Shown: positions 36,516-46,877, counted from the first letter of the stretch. The stretch is 64,000 nt of DNA from Alphaproteobacteria bacterium (GCA_016780775.1 JADHLI010000005.1:1-64000); one strand, 5' to 3'. Made by a program: numbers and translations. The notes: generated from the sequence alone by a model not told the origin.

Positions 36516-39406
36516 TAAGATACCTTTTTTCTGTCCTCACGCGCTGGTTTTAGCAAACGTGCCAAATAAGATCCGGTATGCGAGCCATCAACTTCTGCGA
36601 CCTTCTCTGGCGTACCAGCTGCAACAATTTCACCGCCGCCATCGCCGCCTTCTGGCCCAAGATCAATAATCCAATCCGCAGTTTTAATCACATCCAGATT
36701 ATGTTCAATCACAATGACCGTATTACCAGCTTCGACTAGCTCATGCAAAACTTCTAGTAGTTTAGCGATGTCAGCAAAATGCAGACCTGTGGTAGGCTCA
36801 TCCAGAATATAGACTGTACGCCCTGTTGCGCGCTTCGATAATTCCTTGGATAGTTTCACCCTCTGGGCTTCCCCGCCTGATAGGGTGGTAGCTTGCTGGC
36901 CGATGCGCACATAGCCCAAACCGACCCGCAACATAGTTTGCAACTTGTCACGAATAGACGGCACAGCTTTGAAAAAGCTGACACCTTCTTCAACGGTCAT
37001 ATCAAGAACATCTGCTACGGATTTGCCGCGCCATAATATTTCCAAAGTTTCACGATTATACCTACGTCCCTTACAGCTATCGCAAGTAACATAGACATCT
37101 GGCAGAAAATGCATCTCGATTTTAATCACGCCATCACCTTGGCAAGCCTCACACCTGCCACCTTTGACGTTAAAGCTGAAGCGGCCCGGCGTATAGCCGC
37201 GCGATTTAGCTTCTGGCAGGCCAGCGAACCATTCGCGTATGGGGGTAAAAGCTCCTGTATAGGTAGCTGGATTAGAGCGCGGTGTACGACCAATTGGTGA
37301 CTGATCGATATCTACCACCTTATCAAGCAGCTCTATGCCCTCGATTTGTGTATGCGGGGCAGGTATTTCACGGCTTTTATGTAACCGCCGCGATAAGGCT
37401 TTCCACAAGGTTTCTAGAATAAGCGTAGATTTACCGCCGCCGGATACGCCAGTGATACAGGTCAGTATACCTAGCGGAATTTCTGCATTTACAGATTTCA
37501 GATTATTGCCGCTTGCCCCTTTGACCTTAAGGCTACGTTTTTTATCAAACTTCCGACGTTTTGCTGGAACAGCTATCTCTTTTGCCCCACTTAAATATTG
37601 CCCTGTCAGAGATGCCGGATTGGCCAGAATAACTGATAATACACCCTCTGCTACCACCGTGCCGCCATGCACCCCAGCTCCTGGACCCATATCCACCACA
37701 TAATCAGCCGCCCGTATTGCATCTTCGTCATGTTCGACCACCAGCACGGTATTGCCGAGGTCACGAAGACGCGTCAACGTCGCCAGCAAGCGGTCATTGT
37801 CACGCTGATGCAGGCCGATTGACGGCTCATCTAGAACATATAATACGCCAGTTAGCCCGGAGCCAATTTGTGAGGCAAGACGTATCCGCTGAGACTCGCC
37901 CCCCGAAAGTGTGCCTGAATTTCGTGACAGGTTCAGATAGCGCAACCCAACATTTGCCAAAAATCCTAGCCGTTCATTAATTTCTTTTAGAATGCGTGAG
38001 GCGATTTCTTGGTCTGTTGCAGATAATTTTGCCTCAAGATCAGTAAACCAGACAACTGCATCACCTATTGAAAGCGCAGATATATCAGATATATCCATAC
38101 CCTCTATCTTTACCGCTAATGCTTCTGATTTCAGCCGCTTACCTTTACAATCCTCACAAGGCTGGATAGCGCGGAACTGGTCAAGCTCATCACGCACCCA
38201 GTTTGAATCTGTCTCGATAAAGCGGCGGCTTAAATTGGGAATAATTCCCTCAAATGGTTTGGATGTCTTATAAGAGCGCAAGCCATCATCATAGACCATT
38301 TGTACCGCTTCATTTTCGCTACCATAAAGTAAAACCTGCTGAAATTTTCTATCAAGGTCGCGAAACGGTACATCTATCGAAAAGCCGTAATGCCGAGCAA
38401 GGCTCTTTAGCGTTTGCAGATAATATTTGGACGTTGTTTTTGCCCATGGTGCAAGCGCCCCGCCGCGCAGAGATAAATCAGTGTCTGGAACAATTAGCTG
38501 CTCTTCAAAATGCGAAGACACCCCCAAACCATCGCAAGAAGCACAAGCCCCGAACGGATTGTTAAAAGAAAATAAACGCGGCTCCACCTCATCAATGGTA
38601 AAACCTGAGACAGGACAGGCAAAACGTGCAGAAAATACACTACGCTGACCAGATTTAGCATCATCTGCAAAGGTCAACCCATCTGCTAGTTCTAGCGCGG
38701 TTTCCAGCGAATCAGCTAATCTTGTTGCAAGCGTTTCCTGTTCTTTTTTAATAACCAGCCGGTCCACAACAATCTCAATGTCATGCTTTTTCTTTTTATC
38801 TAGGGCAGGCGGGTTATCAAGCTCATAAAACTCGCCATCAATGCGCGCCCGACCAAATCCCTTCTGAAGCCATGTGGCCATTTCCTTGCGATATTCCCCT
38901 TTGCGCCCGCGTATCACAGGAGCCAGTAGATAAAGGCGCGTACCTTCTTCCATGCCTAAAATAATATCTACCATCTGGCTGACAGTTTGCGAGGTAATCG
39001 GCAAGCCTGTTGCGGGTGAATAGGGGACTCCAACGCGTGCCCACAACAACCGCATATAGTCATAAATTTCAGTCACAGTACCAACCGTTGAGCGGGGATT
39101 GCGCGATGTGGTTTTCTGTTCGATGGAAATCGCCGGAGACAAGCCTTCGATAAGATCAACATCTGGCTTTTGCATCATTTCTAGAAACTGCCGGGCATAG
39201 GCAGAAAGTGATTCGACATATCGGCGCTGGCCTTCAGCATAAATTGTATCAAAAGCAAGGCTAGATTTACCTGAGCCTGAAAGCCCGGTGATCACCACCA
39301 GACTATCGCGCGGCAGGTCCACATTTACATTCCGCAGATTATGTTCACGTGCGCCACGAACGCTGATATGGCGGGTAGCTTGGTCAAACCCTGTCTTTTT
39401 CGTCAT
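36515..39406 (-). CDS. uvrA: Excinuclease ABC subunit A
   Basis: UvrA is the damage-sensing ATPase of nucleotide excision repair. The 963 residues hold two ABC modules: Walker [10 protein letters not shown] near the N-terminus and GVSGGGKST in the second half, each followed by an LSGGE signature. The second zinc module (CEAC and [10 protein letters not shown]) is intact. The first reads CPVSGFTI, so one cysteine of the usual CxxC is serine, as I recall for alphaproteobacterial UvrA. I start at ATG 39406; the frame has a TTG six bases earlier. It is divergent from ssb. Confidence 0.96.
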   Translation of the reverse strand: MTKKTGFDQATRHISVRGAREHNLRNVNVDLPRDSLVVITGLSGSGKSSLAFDTIYAEGQRRYVESLSAYARQFLEMMQKPDVDLIEGLSPAISIEQKTTSRNPRSTVGTVTEIYDYMRLLWARVGVPYSPATGLPITSQTVSQMVDIILGMEEGTRLYLLAPVIRGRKGEYRKEMATWLQKGFGRARIDGEFYELDNPPALDKKKKHDIEIVVDRLVIKKEQETLATRLADSLETALELADGLTFADDAKSGQRSVFSARFACPVSGFTIDEVEPRLFSFNNPFGACASCDGLGVSSHFEEQLIVPDTDLSLRGGALAPWAKTTSKYYLQTLKSLARHYGFSIDVPFRDLDRKFQQVLLYGSENEAVQMVYDDGLRSYKTSKPFEGIIPNLSRRFIETDSNWVRDELDQFRAIQPCEDCKGKRLKSEALAVKIEGMDISDISALSIGDAVVWFTDLEAKLSATDQEIASRILKEINERLGFLANVGLRYLNLSRNSGTLSGGESQRIRLASQIGSGLTGVLYVLDEPSIGLHQRDNDRLLATLTRLRDLGNTVLVVEHDEDAIRAADYVVDMGPGAGVHGGTVVAEGVLSVILANPASLTGQYLSGAKEIAVPAKRRKFDKKRSLKVKGASGNNLKSVNAEIPLGILTCITGVSGGGKSTLILETLWKALSRRLHKSREIPAPHTQIEGIELLDKVVDIDQSPIGRTPRSNPATYTGAFTPIREWFAGLPEAKSRGYTPGRFSFNVKGGRCEACQGDGVIKIEMHFLPDVYVTCDSCKGRRYNRETLEILWRGKSVADVLDMTVEEGVSFFKAVPSIRDKLQTMLRVGLGYVRIGQQATTLSGGEAQRVKLSKELSKRATGRTVYILDEPTTGLHFADIAKLLEVLHELVEAGNTVIVIEHNLDVIKTADWIIDLGPEGGDGGGEIVAAGTPEKVAEVDGSHTGSYLARLLKPAREDRKKVS

Positions 39407-39551
39407 TATCAATGCCTATTAATTGCTTCTTTGCCTATATCTACGCCAAATTAACAAACAACGCTCATTTGAGATTTGATTAAGTCAGTATGTTGTAGCT
39501 GTGAATACCAGCAACAATATAACGCGTTTTACGCATCAAACAGCTATGGCT

Positions 39552-39581
39552 TTGAAAAAAATATTTCAACTCTTCTATTTT
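39552..39581 (+). promoter_or_regulatory. Possible ssb promoter
   Basis: TTGAAA and TATTTT are separated by 18 bases, about 100 bases before the ssb ATG. The uvrA-ssb gap of 271 bases otherwise shows no gene. I looked for the alphaproteobacterial LexA site (GTTC-N7-GTTC) and found none. Confidence 0.35.
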
Positions 39582-39677
39582 GCTGTTTATGAACTGTGCT
39601 AGGGTGGGGGGCAAGGAAGGCAGTTCACGAAAATTGTTTCGATAAAATTTAACGCAAGACGCTAGGGAGCTTGATAG

Positions 39678-40175
39678 ATGGCTGGCAGTGTAAATAAAGT
39701 AACGCTTCTTGGGAATTTGGGCCGTGACCCTGAAGTTAAAAGCACCCAAGATGGGATGAAAATTGTCAATTTGTCTATCGCGACCTCAGAGCGCTGGAAA
39801 GACCGTAATTCTGGTGAACAGCGTGAAAAAACAGAATGGCATCGTGTCGTTATTTTTAACGAAAACCTCGCCAGAGTTGCCGAACAATATCTCCGCAAGG
39901 GCAGCACTGTTTATGTAGAAGGTCAGCTACAGACGCGCAAATGGACAGATCAGCAAGGGGTTGAAAAATATACCACTGAGGTTGTTCTACAACGTTACCG
40001 TGGCGAGCTAACACTTCTAGGGAGTCGTCAAGAAGGCATGGGCGGCGGCGCTATCGGCAATGATATGGGCGGCGGTAATATGGGCGGCGGTCAGCCGGCA
40101 GCTTCATCGAGTGCGCAAATGAGCCCACCACCATTAGCTGGCGGTGATAATCTAGATGATGATATCCCCTTTTAG
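39678..40175 (+). CDS. ssb: Single-stranded DNA-binding protein
   Basis: The 165 residues form an N-terminal OB-fold (MAGSVNKVTLLGNLGRDPE to about residue 110), a glycine-rich linker with repeated MGGGN units and the acidic tip DDDIPF that recruits repair and replication partners. The linker repeat is a 15-bp in-frame duplication. The uvrA-ssb divergent arrangement is common in proteobacteria. Confidence 0.96.
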   Translation: MAGSVNKVTLLGNLGRDPEVKSTQDGMKIVNLSIATSERWKDRNSGEQREKTEWHRVVIFNENLARVAEQYLRKGSTVYVEGQLQTRKWTDQQGVEKYTTEVVLQRYRGELTLLGSRQEGMGGGAIGNDMGGGNMGGGQPAASSSAQMSPPPLAGGDNLDDDIPF

Positions 40176-40305
40176 GACGTTTTTTTTGAACATTCTCTAC
40201 CTTTGTTAAAAAAATGACTCTTTTATAACAATATCTGGTGTTTCAACCGCCTGATATGGTATAAATATTGAGTATTTTTCTTTTTTTGGGAATGGGAAAA
40301 CTTCT

Positions 40306-43008
40306 TTGTCTGATTCGACCCTGCCACCCGCAGAATCTGGTCCATTAATCTCAATTTCTGATGAGATGCGGCGCTCTTATCTCGATTACGCAATGAGCGT
40401 TATCGTATCGCGCGCGCTTCCAGATGTCCGCGACGGATTAAAGCCGGTTCATCGGCGCATTCTGTATGCCATGATGGAAGGCAATTATGACTGGTCGAAG
40501 CCGCCACGCAAATCCGCCCGCATTGTCGGGGATGTCATGGGTAACTATCACCCGCATGGTGACAGCTCCATTTATGAGGCGATGGTTAGGATGGCGCAAG
40601 ATTTCTCTATGCGCTTGCCGCTAGTAGACGGGCAGGGCAATTTTGGCTCGGTTGATGGCGATCCAGCCGCAGCTATGCGATATACCGAATCACGCCTTGC
40701 CAGATCTGCAGAATCGCTACTTCGTGATATTGATAAAAATACCGTTGATTTCATTCCAAATTATGATGAGACGCAAGAAGAGCCATCTGTTTTACCTGCG
40801 GAATATCCTAATCTGCTGGTTAATGGGGCAGGGGGAATTGCGGTCGGTATGGCAACCAACATACCGCCCCATAATCCAGGGGAAGTTATCCGCGCCTGTA
40901 TGGCCATAATCGGAAACCCAGATTTGAGCGAAGAGGAATTGATGGAAATCGTTCCTGGCCCGGATTTTCCAACTGGCGCACTGATTATGGGACGTTCTGG
41001 TATCCGTGATGCCTTCCGAACTGGCCGCGGCTCGGTCATGATGCGCGCAAAAGCAGAAGTACAAACTACCGCCAAAGACCGCGAGCAAATTATTATCACA
41101 GAAATCCCCTATCAGGTGAATAAAGCCCAATTGCTGGAACGGGTAGGCGAGTTGGTGCGCGAGAAAACCATTGAAGGTATCTCTGATATTCGTGACGAGT
41201 CTGACCGCAAAGGTATGCGCGTGGTCATTGAGATTAAGCGCGATGGTTCTGGTGATGTTGTGCTGAACCAGCTTTATCGCCATACAAGGCTGCAAACCAG
41301 CTTTGCAGTCAATATGTTGGCAATGCATAATGGTCGTCCGCAACAGATGAGCTTGCGAGAGGTGTTAGACGCGTTTTGCAGCTTCCGCCGTGAAGTGATC
41401 ACCCGCCGGACCCGATATCTGCTTACTAAATCAAGAGATAGAGCCCATATTTTGGCAGGCTTGCTGGTAGCACTGGCTTCGATTGACGAGATTATCGAGC
41501 TTATAAAGAGCGCGGCAAATGCCGAGCAAGCTCGCAATGATTTGATGGCGAAAGCATGGCCAGCCACTGAGGTGGAAGCCTTTATATCGCTTATTGATGA
41601 CCCAGGCCATAAGGTAATAGATGGGCACTACCATCTGTCAGAGACACAAGCACGTGCTATCTTAGAGTTGCGCCTGCAACGCCTGACAGGTATGGAACGC
41701 GACAAGCTAGCCGAAGAAACACAGCAGTTAGCTGACCAGATAGAGGATTATCTAGAAATTCTATCTAGCAGTGCGCGCCTCACAGACGTGGTACTAGAAG
41801 AGCTGCAAGCCACCCATGACCGTTTGGATAATCCGCGCCGCACAGAAATATCAGATGCGCTAGCGGATCAAGATGATGAGGATTTAATCCAACAAGAAGA
41901 TATGGTCGTCACCGTTAGCCATCGCGGTTATATCAAGCGTGTTGCTTTGTCAGATTACCGCGCACAACGGCGCGGCGGCAAAGGTCGAACTGGCATGAAA
42001 ACGCGCGAGGAAGATTTCGTCACGCGCCTGTTTGTTGCAAACACGCACACACCAATCCTGTTTTTTACCTCAAAAGGCATAGTTTATCAGCTTAAATGTT
42101 ACAAATTGCCTGTAGCCTCACCACAGGCGCTCGGTAAGGCCATGGTAAATATGCTGCCCATAGCGCCAGAAGAGACGATACAGACGGTTATGCCGATGCC
42201 GCAGGATGAGGCAAGTTGGGAGAAGTTAAACATCCTGTTTGCTACGGCAAAGGGTAATATTCGCCGCAATCTGCTTTCTGATTTCACTAATATTATGCGC
42301 AATGGTAAAATTGCCATGAAGCTAGATGAAGATGATAGCCTTATTGGCGTTCTACCATGTCAGGATGCAGATAATGTATTGCTTGCTTCACGCAATGGTA
42401 AGGCTATTCGCTTTGCCATAGATGAAGTCCGGGTATTTAAAGGGCGTGGATCTGTTGGCGTTCGCGGCATGCGCTTGCTGAACGATGATTATCTTGTTTC
42501 GATGTGTGTTATTCGCGACCCGATGCGTGAGTTTGTTCTGTCTATCACCGAAAATGGGTATGGCAAGCGAACATCTGTGGAGGATTACCGGCGCACTGGT
42601 CGCGGTGGGCAGGGGGTTGCCAATATTGAAACCTCTGATCGAAACGGATTGGTAGTAGCCTCATTTACGGTTTTTGCCGAAGATCAGTTGATGCTGGTCA
42701 CAGACGCAGGGAAAGTTATCCGCATTCGCGTGGATGGCGGCGAGGGAGACACTATTCGGGTCGCTGGCCGGAAAACACAAGGAGTACGGCTATTTGAGGT
42801 AGATGGTACAGAAAAAGTTGTTTCTGTTGGCGTTATACGCGATGCTGATACCGATGATGAGGAAGAAGATATTGCTATCGGTGATGATGCACAGCCAAAT
42901 GATGCGCTACTTGCTGAGGAAGCGGCTGAGGAAGCAACTGAGACAGGGAATCCAGATACAGATACAAATATAAGTGAAACGCCATCAGATACAGATGAGA
43001 CGCCATAA
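40306..43008 (+). CDS. gyrA: DNA gyrase subunit A
   Basis: The 900-residue breakage-reunion subunit has catalytic Tyr126 in [10 protein letters not shown]. The C-terminal domain contains the GyrA box QRRGGKG, which separates it from ParC, and an acidic tail of about 50 residues. The quinolone region reads HGDSSIYE, so E. coli Ser83 is kept and Asp87 is glutamate. Start is TTG, with GGGAATGGGAAAAC upstream and no in-frame ATG or GTG that would not cut the conserved N-terminus. The stop overlaps the coaD ATG. Confidence 0.96.
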   Translation: MSDSTLPPAESGPLISISDEMRRSYLDYAMSVIVSRALPDVRDGLKPVHRRILYAMMEGNYDWSKPPRKSARIVGDVMGNYHPHGDSSIYEAMVRMAQDFSMRLPLVDGQGNFGSVDGDPAAAMRYTESRLARSAESLLRDIDKNTVDFIPNYDETQEEPSVLPAEYPNLLVNGAGGIAVGMATNIPPHNPGEVIRACMAIIGNPDLSEEELMEIVPGPDFPTGALIMGRSGIRDAFRTGRGSVMMRAKAEVQTTAKDREQIIITEIPYQVNKAQLLERVGELVREKTIEGISDIRDESDRKGMRVVIEIKRDGSGDVVLNQLYRHTRLQTSFAVNMLAMHNGRPQQMSLREVLDAFCSFRREVITRRTRYLLTKSRDRAHILAGLLVALASIDEIIELIKSAANAEQARNDLMAKAWPATEVEAFISLIDDPGHKVIDGHYHLSETQARAILELRLQRLTGMERDKLAEETQQLADQIEDYLEILSSSARLTDVVLEELQATHDRLDNPRRTEISDALADQDDEDLIQQEDMVVTVSHRGYIKRVALSDYRAQRRGGKGRTGMKTREEDFVTRLFVANTHTPILFFTSKGIVYQLKCYKLPVASPQALGKAMVNMLPIAPEETIQTVMPMPQDEASWEKLNILFATAKGNIRRNLLSDFTNIMRNGKIAMKLDEDDSLIGVLPCQDADNVLLASRNGKAIRFAIDEVRVFKGRGSVGVRGMRLLNDDYLVSMCVIRDPMREFVLSITENGYGKRTSVEDYRRTGRGGQGVANIETSDRNGLVVASFTVFAEDQLMLVTDAGKVIRIRVDGGEGDTIRVAGRKTQGVRLFEVDGTEKVVSVGVIRDADTDDEEEDIAIGDDAQPNDALLAEEAAEEATETGNPDTDTNISETPSDTDETP

Positions 43009-43514
43009 TGACGCGGATAGGCTTATATCCTGGCACTTTTGACCCGCTAACCTACGGTCATTTGGATATTATGACACGCGCTAGCCATATTTGTGACATT
43101 CTGGTTATTGGCGTTGCTGAAAATAGCGGGAAATCACCAATATTCTCGCTTAATGAGCGGCTAGAGATAATCCAAGAACAAATGGGTTTGGCGCAGAAGA
43201 AACAGAAGACAAATAAAGAAATAATTGTGAAAAGCTTTACAGGGCTATTGACCGATTTTGCGCAAACCGTTGAGGCAAATTTTATTATTCGCGGCCTTAG
43301 GGCAGTATCTGATTTTGAATATGAATTTCAGATGGCCAGTGCTAATCGCCGCCTGAGAGGTAATCTTGAGACAATTTTTCTAACCGCTTCTGAAAACCAA
43401 CATTTTGTTGCTTCGTCGCTGGTAAAGGAAATTGCCAAATTTGGCGGAGATATTTCCTCTTTCGTGCCGCCAGAAGTTGAAGCCCGTATCAAGCTGTATT
43501 TCTCGAACACATAA
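43008..43514 (+). CDS. coaD: Phosphopantetheine adenylyltransferase
   Basis: CoaD makes dephospho-CoA from 4'-phosphopantetheine and ATP. The 168 residues show the nucleotidyltransferase motif YPGTFDPLTYGHLD, then IRGLRAVSDFEYEFQMASANR and the C-terminal SSLVKEIAKFGGD. The ATG shares a base with the gyrA stop (TAATG), suggesting co-transcription. Confidence 0.96.
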   Translation: MTRIGLYPGTFDPLTYGHLDIMTRASHICDILVIGVAENSGKSPIFSLNERLEIIQEQMGLAQKKQKTNKEIIVKSFTGLLTDFAQTVEANFIIRGLRAVSDFEYEFQMASANRRLRGNLETIFLTASENQHFVASSLVKEIAKFGGDISSFVPPEVEARIKLYFSNT

Positions 43515-43597
43515 ATCCCTTTTATTACTTTTTATCTGCTTGGTGTAGCTGTATTTGCGCCCGTTTCGTGATGTAAAAACTTTATGCAGTTTTGGGG

Positions 43598-43626
43598 TTT
43601 ACACGCTTCTGCAAGAACACTATAAC
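43598..43626 (+). promoter_or_regulatory. Promoter of tRNA-Lys
   Basis: TTTACA and TATAAC are separated by exactly 17 bases, ending 47 bases before the tRNA. This is one of the best box pairs in the window. Confidence 0.7.
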
Positions 43627-43673
43627 CTGACGCAGTTTGCCGCTTTCTTTGATGATAGCGCCAAGCCCTTTGC

Positions 43674-43749
43674 GGGCGGTTAGCTCAGTTGGTAGAGCAA
43701 GTGACTTTTAATCACTGGGTCACAGGTTCGAATCCTGTACCGCTCACCA
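43674..43749 (+). tRNA. tRNA-Lys (anticodon TTT)
   Basis: A 76-nt cloverleaf has acceptor stem GGGCGGT/ACCGCTC, discriminator A and encoded CCA, T-loop TTCGAAT and anticodon loop CTTTTAA. The 3' 48 bases are duplicated at 44611, so the gene is the intact side of an apparent attachment site. Confidence 0.96.
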
Positions 43750-43751
43750 TT
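43702..43751 (+). repeat. 50-bp direct repeat, tRNA-Lys side (candidate attachment site)
   Basis: From TGACTTTTAATC in the anticodon arm through the CCA end plus TT, 50 bases are identical to 44611-44660. Tyrosine recombinases commonly use the 3' half of tRNA genes as attB and rebuild it on integration. Confidence 0.85.
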
Positions 43752-43753
43752 TT

Positions 43754-43836
43754 AAGGGGCAAGTGAGATGCTTGGTGACGTTTCCTGTGAAGGCAGTTGA
43801 CGTTAACCTTAAACTCACTTGCCCCTTTCGTTTTTT
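43754..43836 (+). terminator. Long-loop terminator after tRNA-Lys
   Basis: A perfect 14-bp inverted repeat, AAGGGGCAAGTGAG with CTCACTTGCCCCTT, encloses a 46-base loop and is followed by TTTTTT at 43831-43836. It lies just inside the segment between the two tRNA repeats. Confidence 0.7.
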
Positions 43837-43901
43837 GTCAAGTGTTTTCAAGCCATTTAGTGCACCAATATAACATCAAGAAGTTAACAAAAAGGTTAAC
43901 T

Positions 43902-44270
43902 TTACTTCTTAATAGGAACAACGTAACTAGCGGGATATTCTCTGTGCTTGTCTGTTATTGCATCTGTGATACCAAAATCAAGGAAAACAGCACTAGCTAC
44001 AATTTTACCTCCCATGCTACTAGGGACTGAGGCAATTGATGTTCTGCCATCGTCAGTCTTGCAGTTTAGTTGAAGGTTATCATCACTTCTTCTAATCATT
44101 GGGGCGCTCGGTATAGAGGCCTCAATAGACATCCGTTTATTTGTTATTTGACAAGTCCCTGAGCTGCCATCACTAAATGATATTGCCATTGGAACAAAAG
44201 CATCATTAGTTATAGAGGCACAGGAAGATAAAGCTAGGCCACACATTGCTGCAATTATGTATTTATTCAT
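43902..44270 (-). CDS. Small lipoprotein of unknown function inside the tRNA-Lys repeat segment
   Basis: The 122 residues have a signal peptide with lipobox LSSC (Cys17). The mature part contains SDGSSGTCQITNK and a conserved-looking C-terminal block GGKIVASAVFLDFGITDAITD with KHREYP, reminiscent of small envelope lipoproteins found in many marine gammaproteobacteria; no function is known to me. A GGAG lies 8-9 bases before the ATG, so it is probably expressed. It is the only gene between the two 50-bp repeats, is on the opposite strand to the tRNA, and looks like cargo of a shrunken mobile element. Confidence 0.75.
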   Translation of the reverse strand: MNKYIIAAMCGLALSSCASITNDAFVPMAISFSDGSSGTCQITNKRMSIEASIPSAPMIRRSDDNLQLNCKTDDGRTSIASVPSSMGGKIVASAVFLDFGITDAITDKHREYPASYVVPIKK

Positions 44271-44610
44271 GATAAAAACTCCATTTCTATGATTTGAGTT
44301 TCAAACATATTTCGCAATACTTCAAGCGGTTAACAAATACATCTTCGCGGTTTTAGTAATTTCATTTGGGATTAAATCCACCTGGTTCATTAATAGAATT
44401 TATGCACAGGGAAAACTCACAGTAGAACCTGAAGTGTAACCCTGCGAACCAATGAACAATCCCTCTACACCATGACTGTGCAGGGCAGGGGTAAATCATT
44501 GGAATCTTGCTAAATGCCTAGCATTATGATACCATCTAAGTGTCGTAGCTGTTGGCTAGATAAGTCACTTGCTACTAGGAATTTTGGGCAACGATTACTG
44601 GTCAGAACCT
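44271..44610. other. 340-bp gap inside the tRNA-Lys repeat segment, no gene seen
   Basis: No convincing open frame or RNA fold is visible. An 11-bp inverted copy of tRNA-Lys sequence (AGTCACTTGCT, 44563-44573) lies 37 bases before the second repeat; it may be chance. Confidence 0.5.
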
Positions 44611-44660
44611 TGACTTTTAATCACTGGGTCACAGGTTCGAATCCTGTACCGCTCACCATT
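44611..44660 (+). repeat. 50-bp direct repeat, distal copy (tRNA-Lys 3' ghost)
   Basis: This is a perfect copy of 43702-43751. It lacks the tRNA 5' half (the sequence before it is unrelated), so it is not a working tRNA. It marks the far end of a 909-bp unit. Confidence 0.9.
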
Positions 44661-44665
44661 ATTAG

Positions 44666-44705
44666 AGGTCTGATTTTAGGTACCCCCTGATTTCAGACCT
44701 TTTTT
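44666..44705 (+). terminator. Terminator after the distal tRNA ghost
   Basis: AGGTCTGA/TCAGACCT forms an 8-bp stem extended inward by further pairs and is followed by TTTTT. It is likely the ancestral tRNA-Lys terminator displaced by an insertion. Confidence 0.75.
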
Positions 44706-44753
44706 ATTTGGTCAAAAACAGGCACTTTTACCTCACCATTACACCTCATAATG

Positions 44754-44793
44754 AAAAAAAAGACCTCCGAATTCTGGGATGAATTCGAAGGCC
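44754..44793 (-). terminator. Minus-strand terminator of the 73-residue gene
   Basis: On the minus strand GGCCTTCGAATTC and GAATTCGGAGGTC pair around a 6-base loop, with two mismatched or wobble positions, followed by eight T residues. It serves the gene ending at 44846. Confidence 0.8.
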
Positions 44794-44845
44794 CTTTTGC
44801 TGCAATAATGTAATCTTTTGGGAGGAGAGGAGGGAGAACGGATGA

Positions 44846-45067
44846 TTACATCATTACAAACTGTCCAACACGATCAAGCGCAACAACTTTGCCATTGTTT
44901 AGGGAGAAACATGCATAATTTTCAGGTGCTTTCATCGTGTTTTTGATCTTATTAATAAGGTCATGAATCGGCGCTGAGCAAAACTGACGTTGAGATATCC
45001 AACTATCATAGGAACGAGACTGAAAGAAGGTAACGGTAACCAGTTCTTGTTCATTTCTTTGTGCCAT
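44846..45067 (-). CDS. Orphan 73-residue protein of unknown function
   Basis: The ATG has AAGGTTAGGAC just upstream and the gene is followed by a strong terminator, which supports real expression. The product starts MAQRNEQELVTVTFFQ and is soluble, with an apparent mixed alpha/beta pattern and no motif I recognise. It stands alone between the tRNA-Lys ghost and the ccm operon, so it may be a passenger of the same accessory patch. It could also be a lineage-specific core gene. Confidence 0.6.
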   Translation of the reverse strand: MAQRNEQELVTVTFFQSRSYDSWISQRQFCSAPIHDLINKIKNTMKAPENYACFSLNNGKVVALDRVGQFVMM

Positions 45068-45190
45068 GTCCTAACCTTTTCATTTATTCGATAATTCTTA
45101 TTAAGACATAGATATATTACTTTTTCGTTTATTCAAAATCACATTCGCGTGAGGAAGAGAAAAACCAATAAAACACCTATAAAAAACCTA

Positions 45191-45216
45191 CAAAAATATA
45201 CTGTTAAAGACAGTAT
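45191..45216 (-). terminator. Terminator of the ccmF-ccmG-ccmHI operon
   Basis: On the minus strand ATACTGT/ACAGTAT with a 5-base loop is followed by ATTTTTG. A wider repeat, AAACACCT (45171) with AGGTGTTT (45233), surrounds it. Confidence 0.65.
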
Positions 45217-45249
45217 CCAGAATATAAGAAAGAGGTGTTTATGGGTAGA

Positions 45250-46875
45250 TTAGCGTGCTAGCTTATCAAGCTCTGCTTGCAATAGGCGGGCGGTTTCGCT
45301 TGTTTGGGGTATCGTATCAAGCAGTTTTACCCAATAGAAACGGGCCTTATCCTTATCCCCTTCTTGTCGGGCAAAATGGCCAGCAAAAAACAATAATTCA
45401 GGATGCTCAGCATTAACTGCCAATGCTCGTACCAACACTTCATTCGCCAAAGCCTGATCGCTTGTCTGCGATCTATCTCCGGCTTGACCTGCCAGCATAA
45501 GCTGCTCCAGTACGGCAAGCTGTAGCTTTAGATCCCCCGGAGCAGCCTCAGATGCGCTCACAAGGGCTTTTAACGCCTCTTCTGGCTGGCCAAGTACTGT
45601 ATAGGCGCGCGCCAACCGCTGCCACCCGGCGCTATCTGATGGTGCGTTTTCTAGGCGCTCACGAAGCCTGACCACCATGCCTTCAATCATTTCTAAACGC
45701 TCTTCTGGGCTCATTTCTGCTGCGGCAGAGAGGCTTTCTTGCGATAGCACAGGAAGGTTCGAGCTATCGCTATCTGTCTTTAATTCAATACCGGCTCTAT
45801 CTGCGGCTTCTTGTAGATTTTTGCGTACAACGACCAACCATGGCGCATCGCTAGGCGATATTTCAATAAGATAGCGCCAATTATCAACCGCGCGTTTATA
45901 AGCGCCATCTTCCATCGCCGCTAGGCCAGACAGGAAAAGGGCGCGTGGCTCACGTCCATTTTCAGCTAACACTTCTGCTATAAGCTGGCGTGCCTCCGGT
46001 ATTACTTGCCCTTCTGCTGAGCGCGTTAACGCCTCGGCCAACATAGATTTAATCCCCGCATCCTCACCTGTCAGCGACAGAGCCGTGCGCAGCGCATTCA
46101 GCTCATCATCCATACGCCCCAATTCTGCTGCTGCTAGCGCTAACTCTAGCCAGCTCCCTATATTTTCAGGCGCACGCAATGTGGCGTCTTTTGCAGCTGT
46201 GTAGGCTTTTTGTTTTTCGGCGAGCAACGCTTCTGCCTGACTGGCATCTTGGCTTATCTCAGAAGCGCGCTGGGATAATGGCTGCGATGGCAGGGAAGGG
46301 GAGCCTAAAACGAACCAGTAAATAGCCCCAGCCGCAATAATACAAAAGCTAGCAGTAATAGCCAAAATAGGCGTTCCTGGCGTGCCTGCATGCATAGTTT
46401 TTACAGATACTGGTTTTTCGGCTGTGTTCTCTGATAGGTCTTGAGCAGATTGTGGCGGGGACTGTTTTACCCGCCTGCGGTTCAAGACAATCAGACCGCC
46501 CCCAATTAGTAACGCAAGGATAGGGGTTGCCCATAGCCCAATTGTAGCTACGCTAACAGGTGGATTCAGAAGGACATAATCACCGTATTTTTCCTGCAGG
46601 TCTGCCATTATCGTCTGATCATCTGCGCCGCTAAGCAATTGTTTGCGAACCTCGGCACGCAAATCTTTTGCTAAATCTGCGTCCGAATCATCAATTGACT
46701 GATTCTGGCACACCAGACAGCGCAATTGCTTAGACAGGTCTCTAGCACGCGCTTCTAATTCTGGGTCGGCGAGTTGTTCTTCGGCTGTAATCGCAAAAGC
46801 CGCAGGAACAGACAGGGTTTGCAAAGACATACCTACGAGTAAAATCAAAATTAGGGCATTAAAATAACGCATCAT
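45250..46875 (-). CDS. ccmH: Cytochrome c maturation protein: CcmH fused to CcmI
   Basis: The 541-residue protein has two functional parts. Residues 1-130 are CcmH: signal peptide, the redox motif LRCLVC (Cys53/Cys56) and a membrane helix near 110. Residues about 165-541 are CcmI: a second membrane helix and a periplasmic TPR domain (helical repeats about 210-540) that holds apocytochrome c. E. coli CcmH is such a fusion, whereas many alphaproteobacteria keep CcmI (CycH) separate. It is the last gene of the minus-strand unit and starts 2 bases after the ccmG stop. Confidence 0.9.
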   Translation of the reverse strand: MMRYFNALILILLVGMSLQTLSVPAAFAITAEEQLADPELEARARDLSKQLRCLVCQNQSIDDSDADLAKDLRAEVRKQLLSGADDQTIMADLQEKYGDYVLLNPPVSVATIGLWATPILALLIGGGLIVLNRRRVKQSPPQSAQDLSENTAEKPVSVKTMHAGTPGTPILAITASFCIIAAGAIYWFVLGSPSLPSQPLSQRASEISQDASQAEALLAEKQKAYTAAKDATLRAPENIGSWLELALAAAELGRMDDELNALRTALSLTGEDAGIKSMLAEALTRSAEGQVIPEARQLIAEVLAENGREPRALFLSGLAAMEDGAYKRAVDNWRYLIEISPSDAPWLVVVRKNLQEAADRAGIELKTDSDSSNLPVLSQESLSAAAEMSPEERLEMIEGMVVRLRERLENAPSDSAGWQRLARAYTVLGQPEEALKALVSASEAAPGDLKLQLAVLEQLMLAGQAGDRSQTSDQALANEVLVRALAVNAEHPELLFFAGHFARQEGDKDKARFYWVKLLDTIPQTSETARLLQAELDKLAR

Positions 46876-46877
46876 CC

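Noticed and set aside
39413-39677. SOS (LexA) box between uvrA and ssb
   Set aside because: I checked for GTTC-N7-GTTC and its complement, and for CTGT-N8-ACAG; only partial matches such as GTTC-N9-GTTT near the ssb start were found.
39480-39749. 89-residue minus-strand open frame in the uvrA-ssb gap
   Set aside because: It overlaps the ssb start, has no ribosome-binding site and no recognisable composition.
40792-41343. 183-residue minus-strand frame opposite gyrA
   Set aside because: It lies wholly within gyrA and has no independent signals.
45242-45252. Shared 11-mer GGGTAGATTAG at 45242 and near 63834 as a possible element end
   Set aside because: Matches of this length are expected many times by chance in 64 kb.
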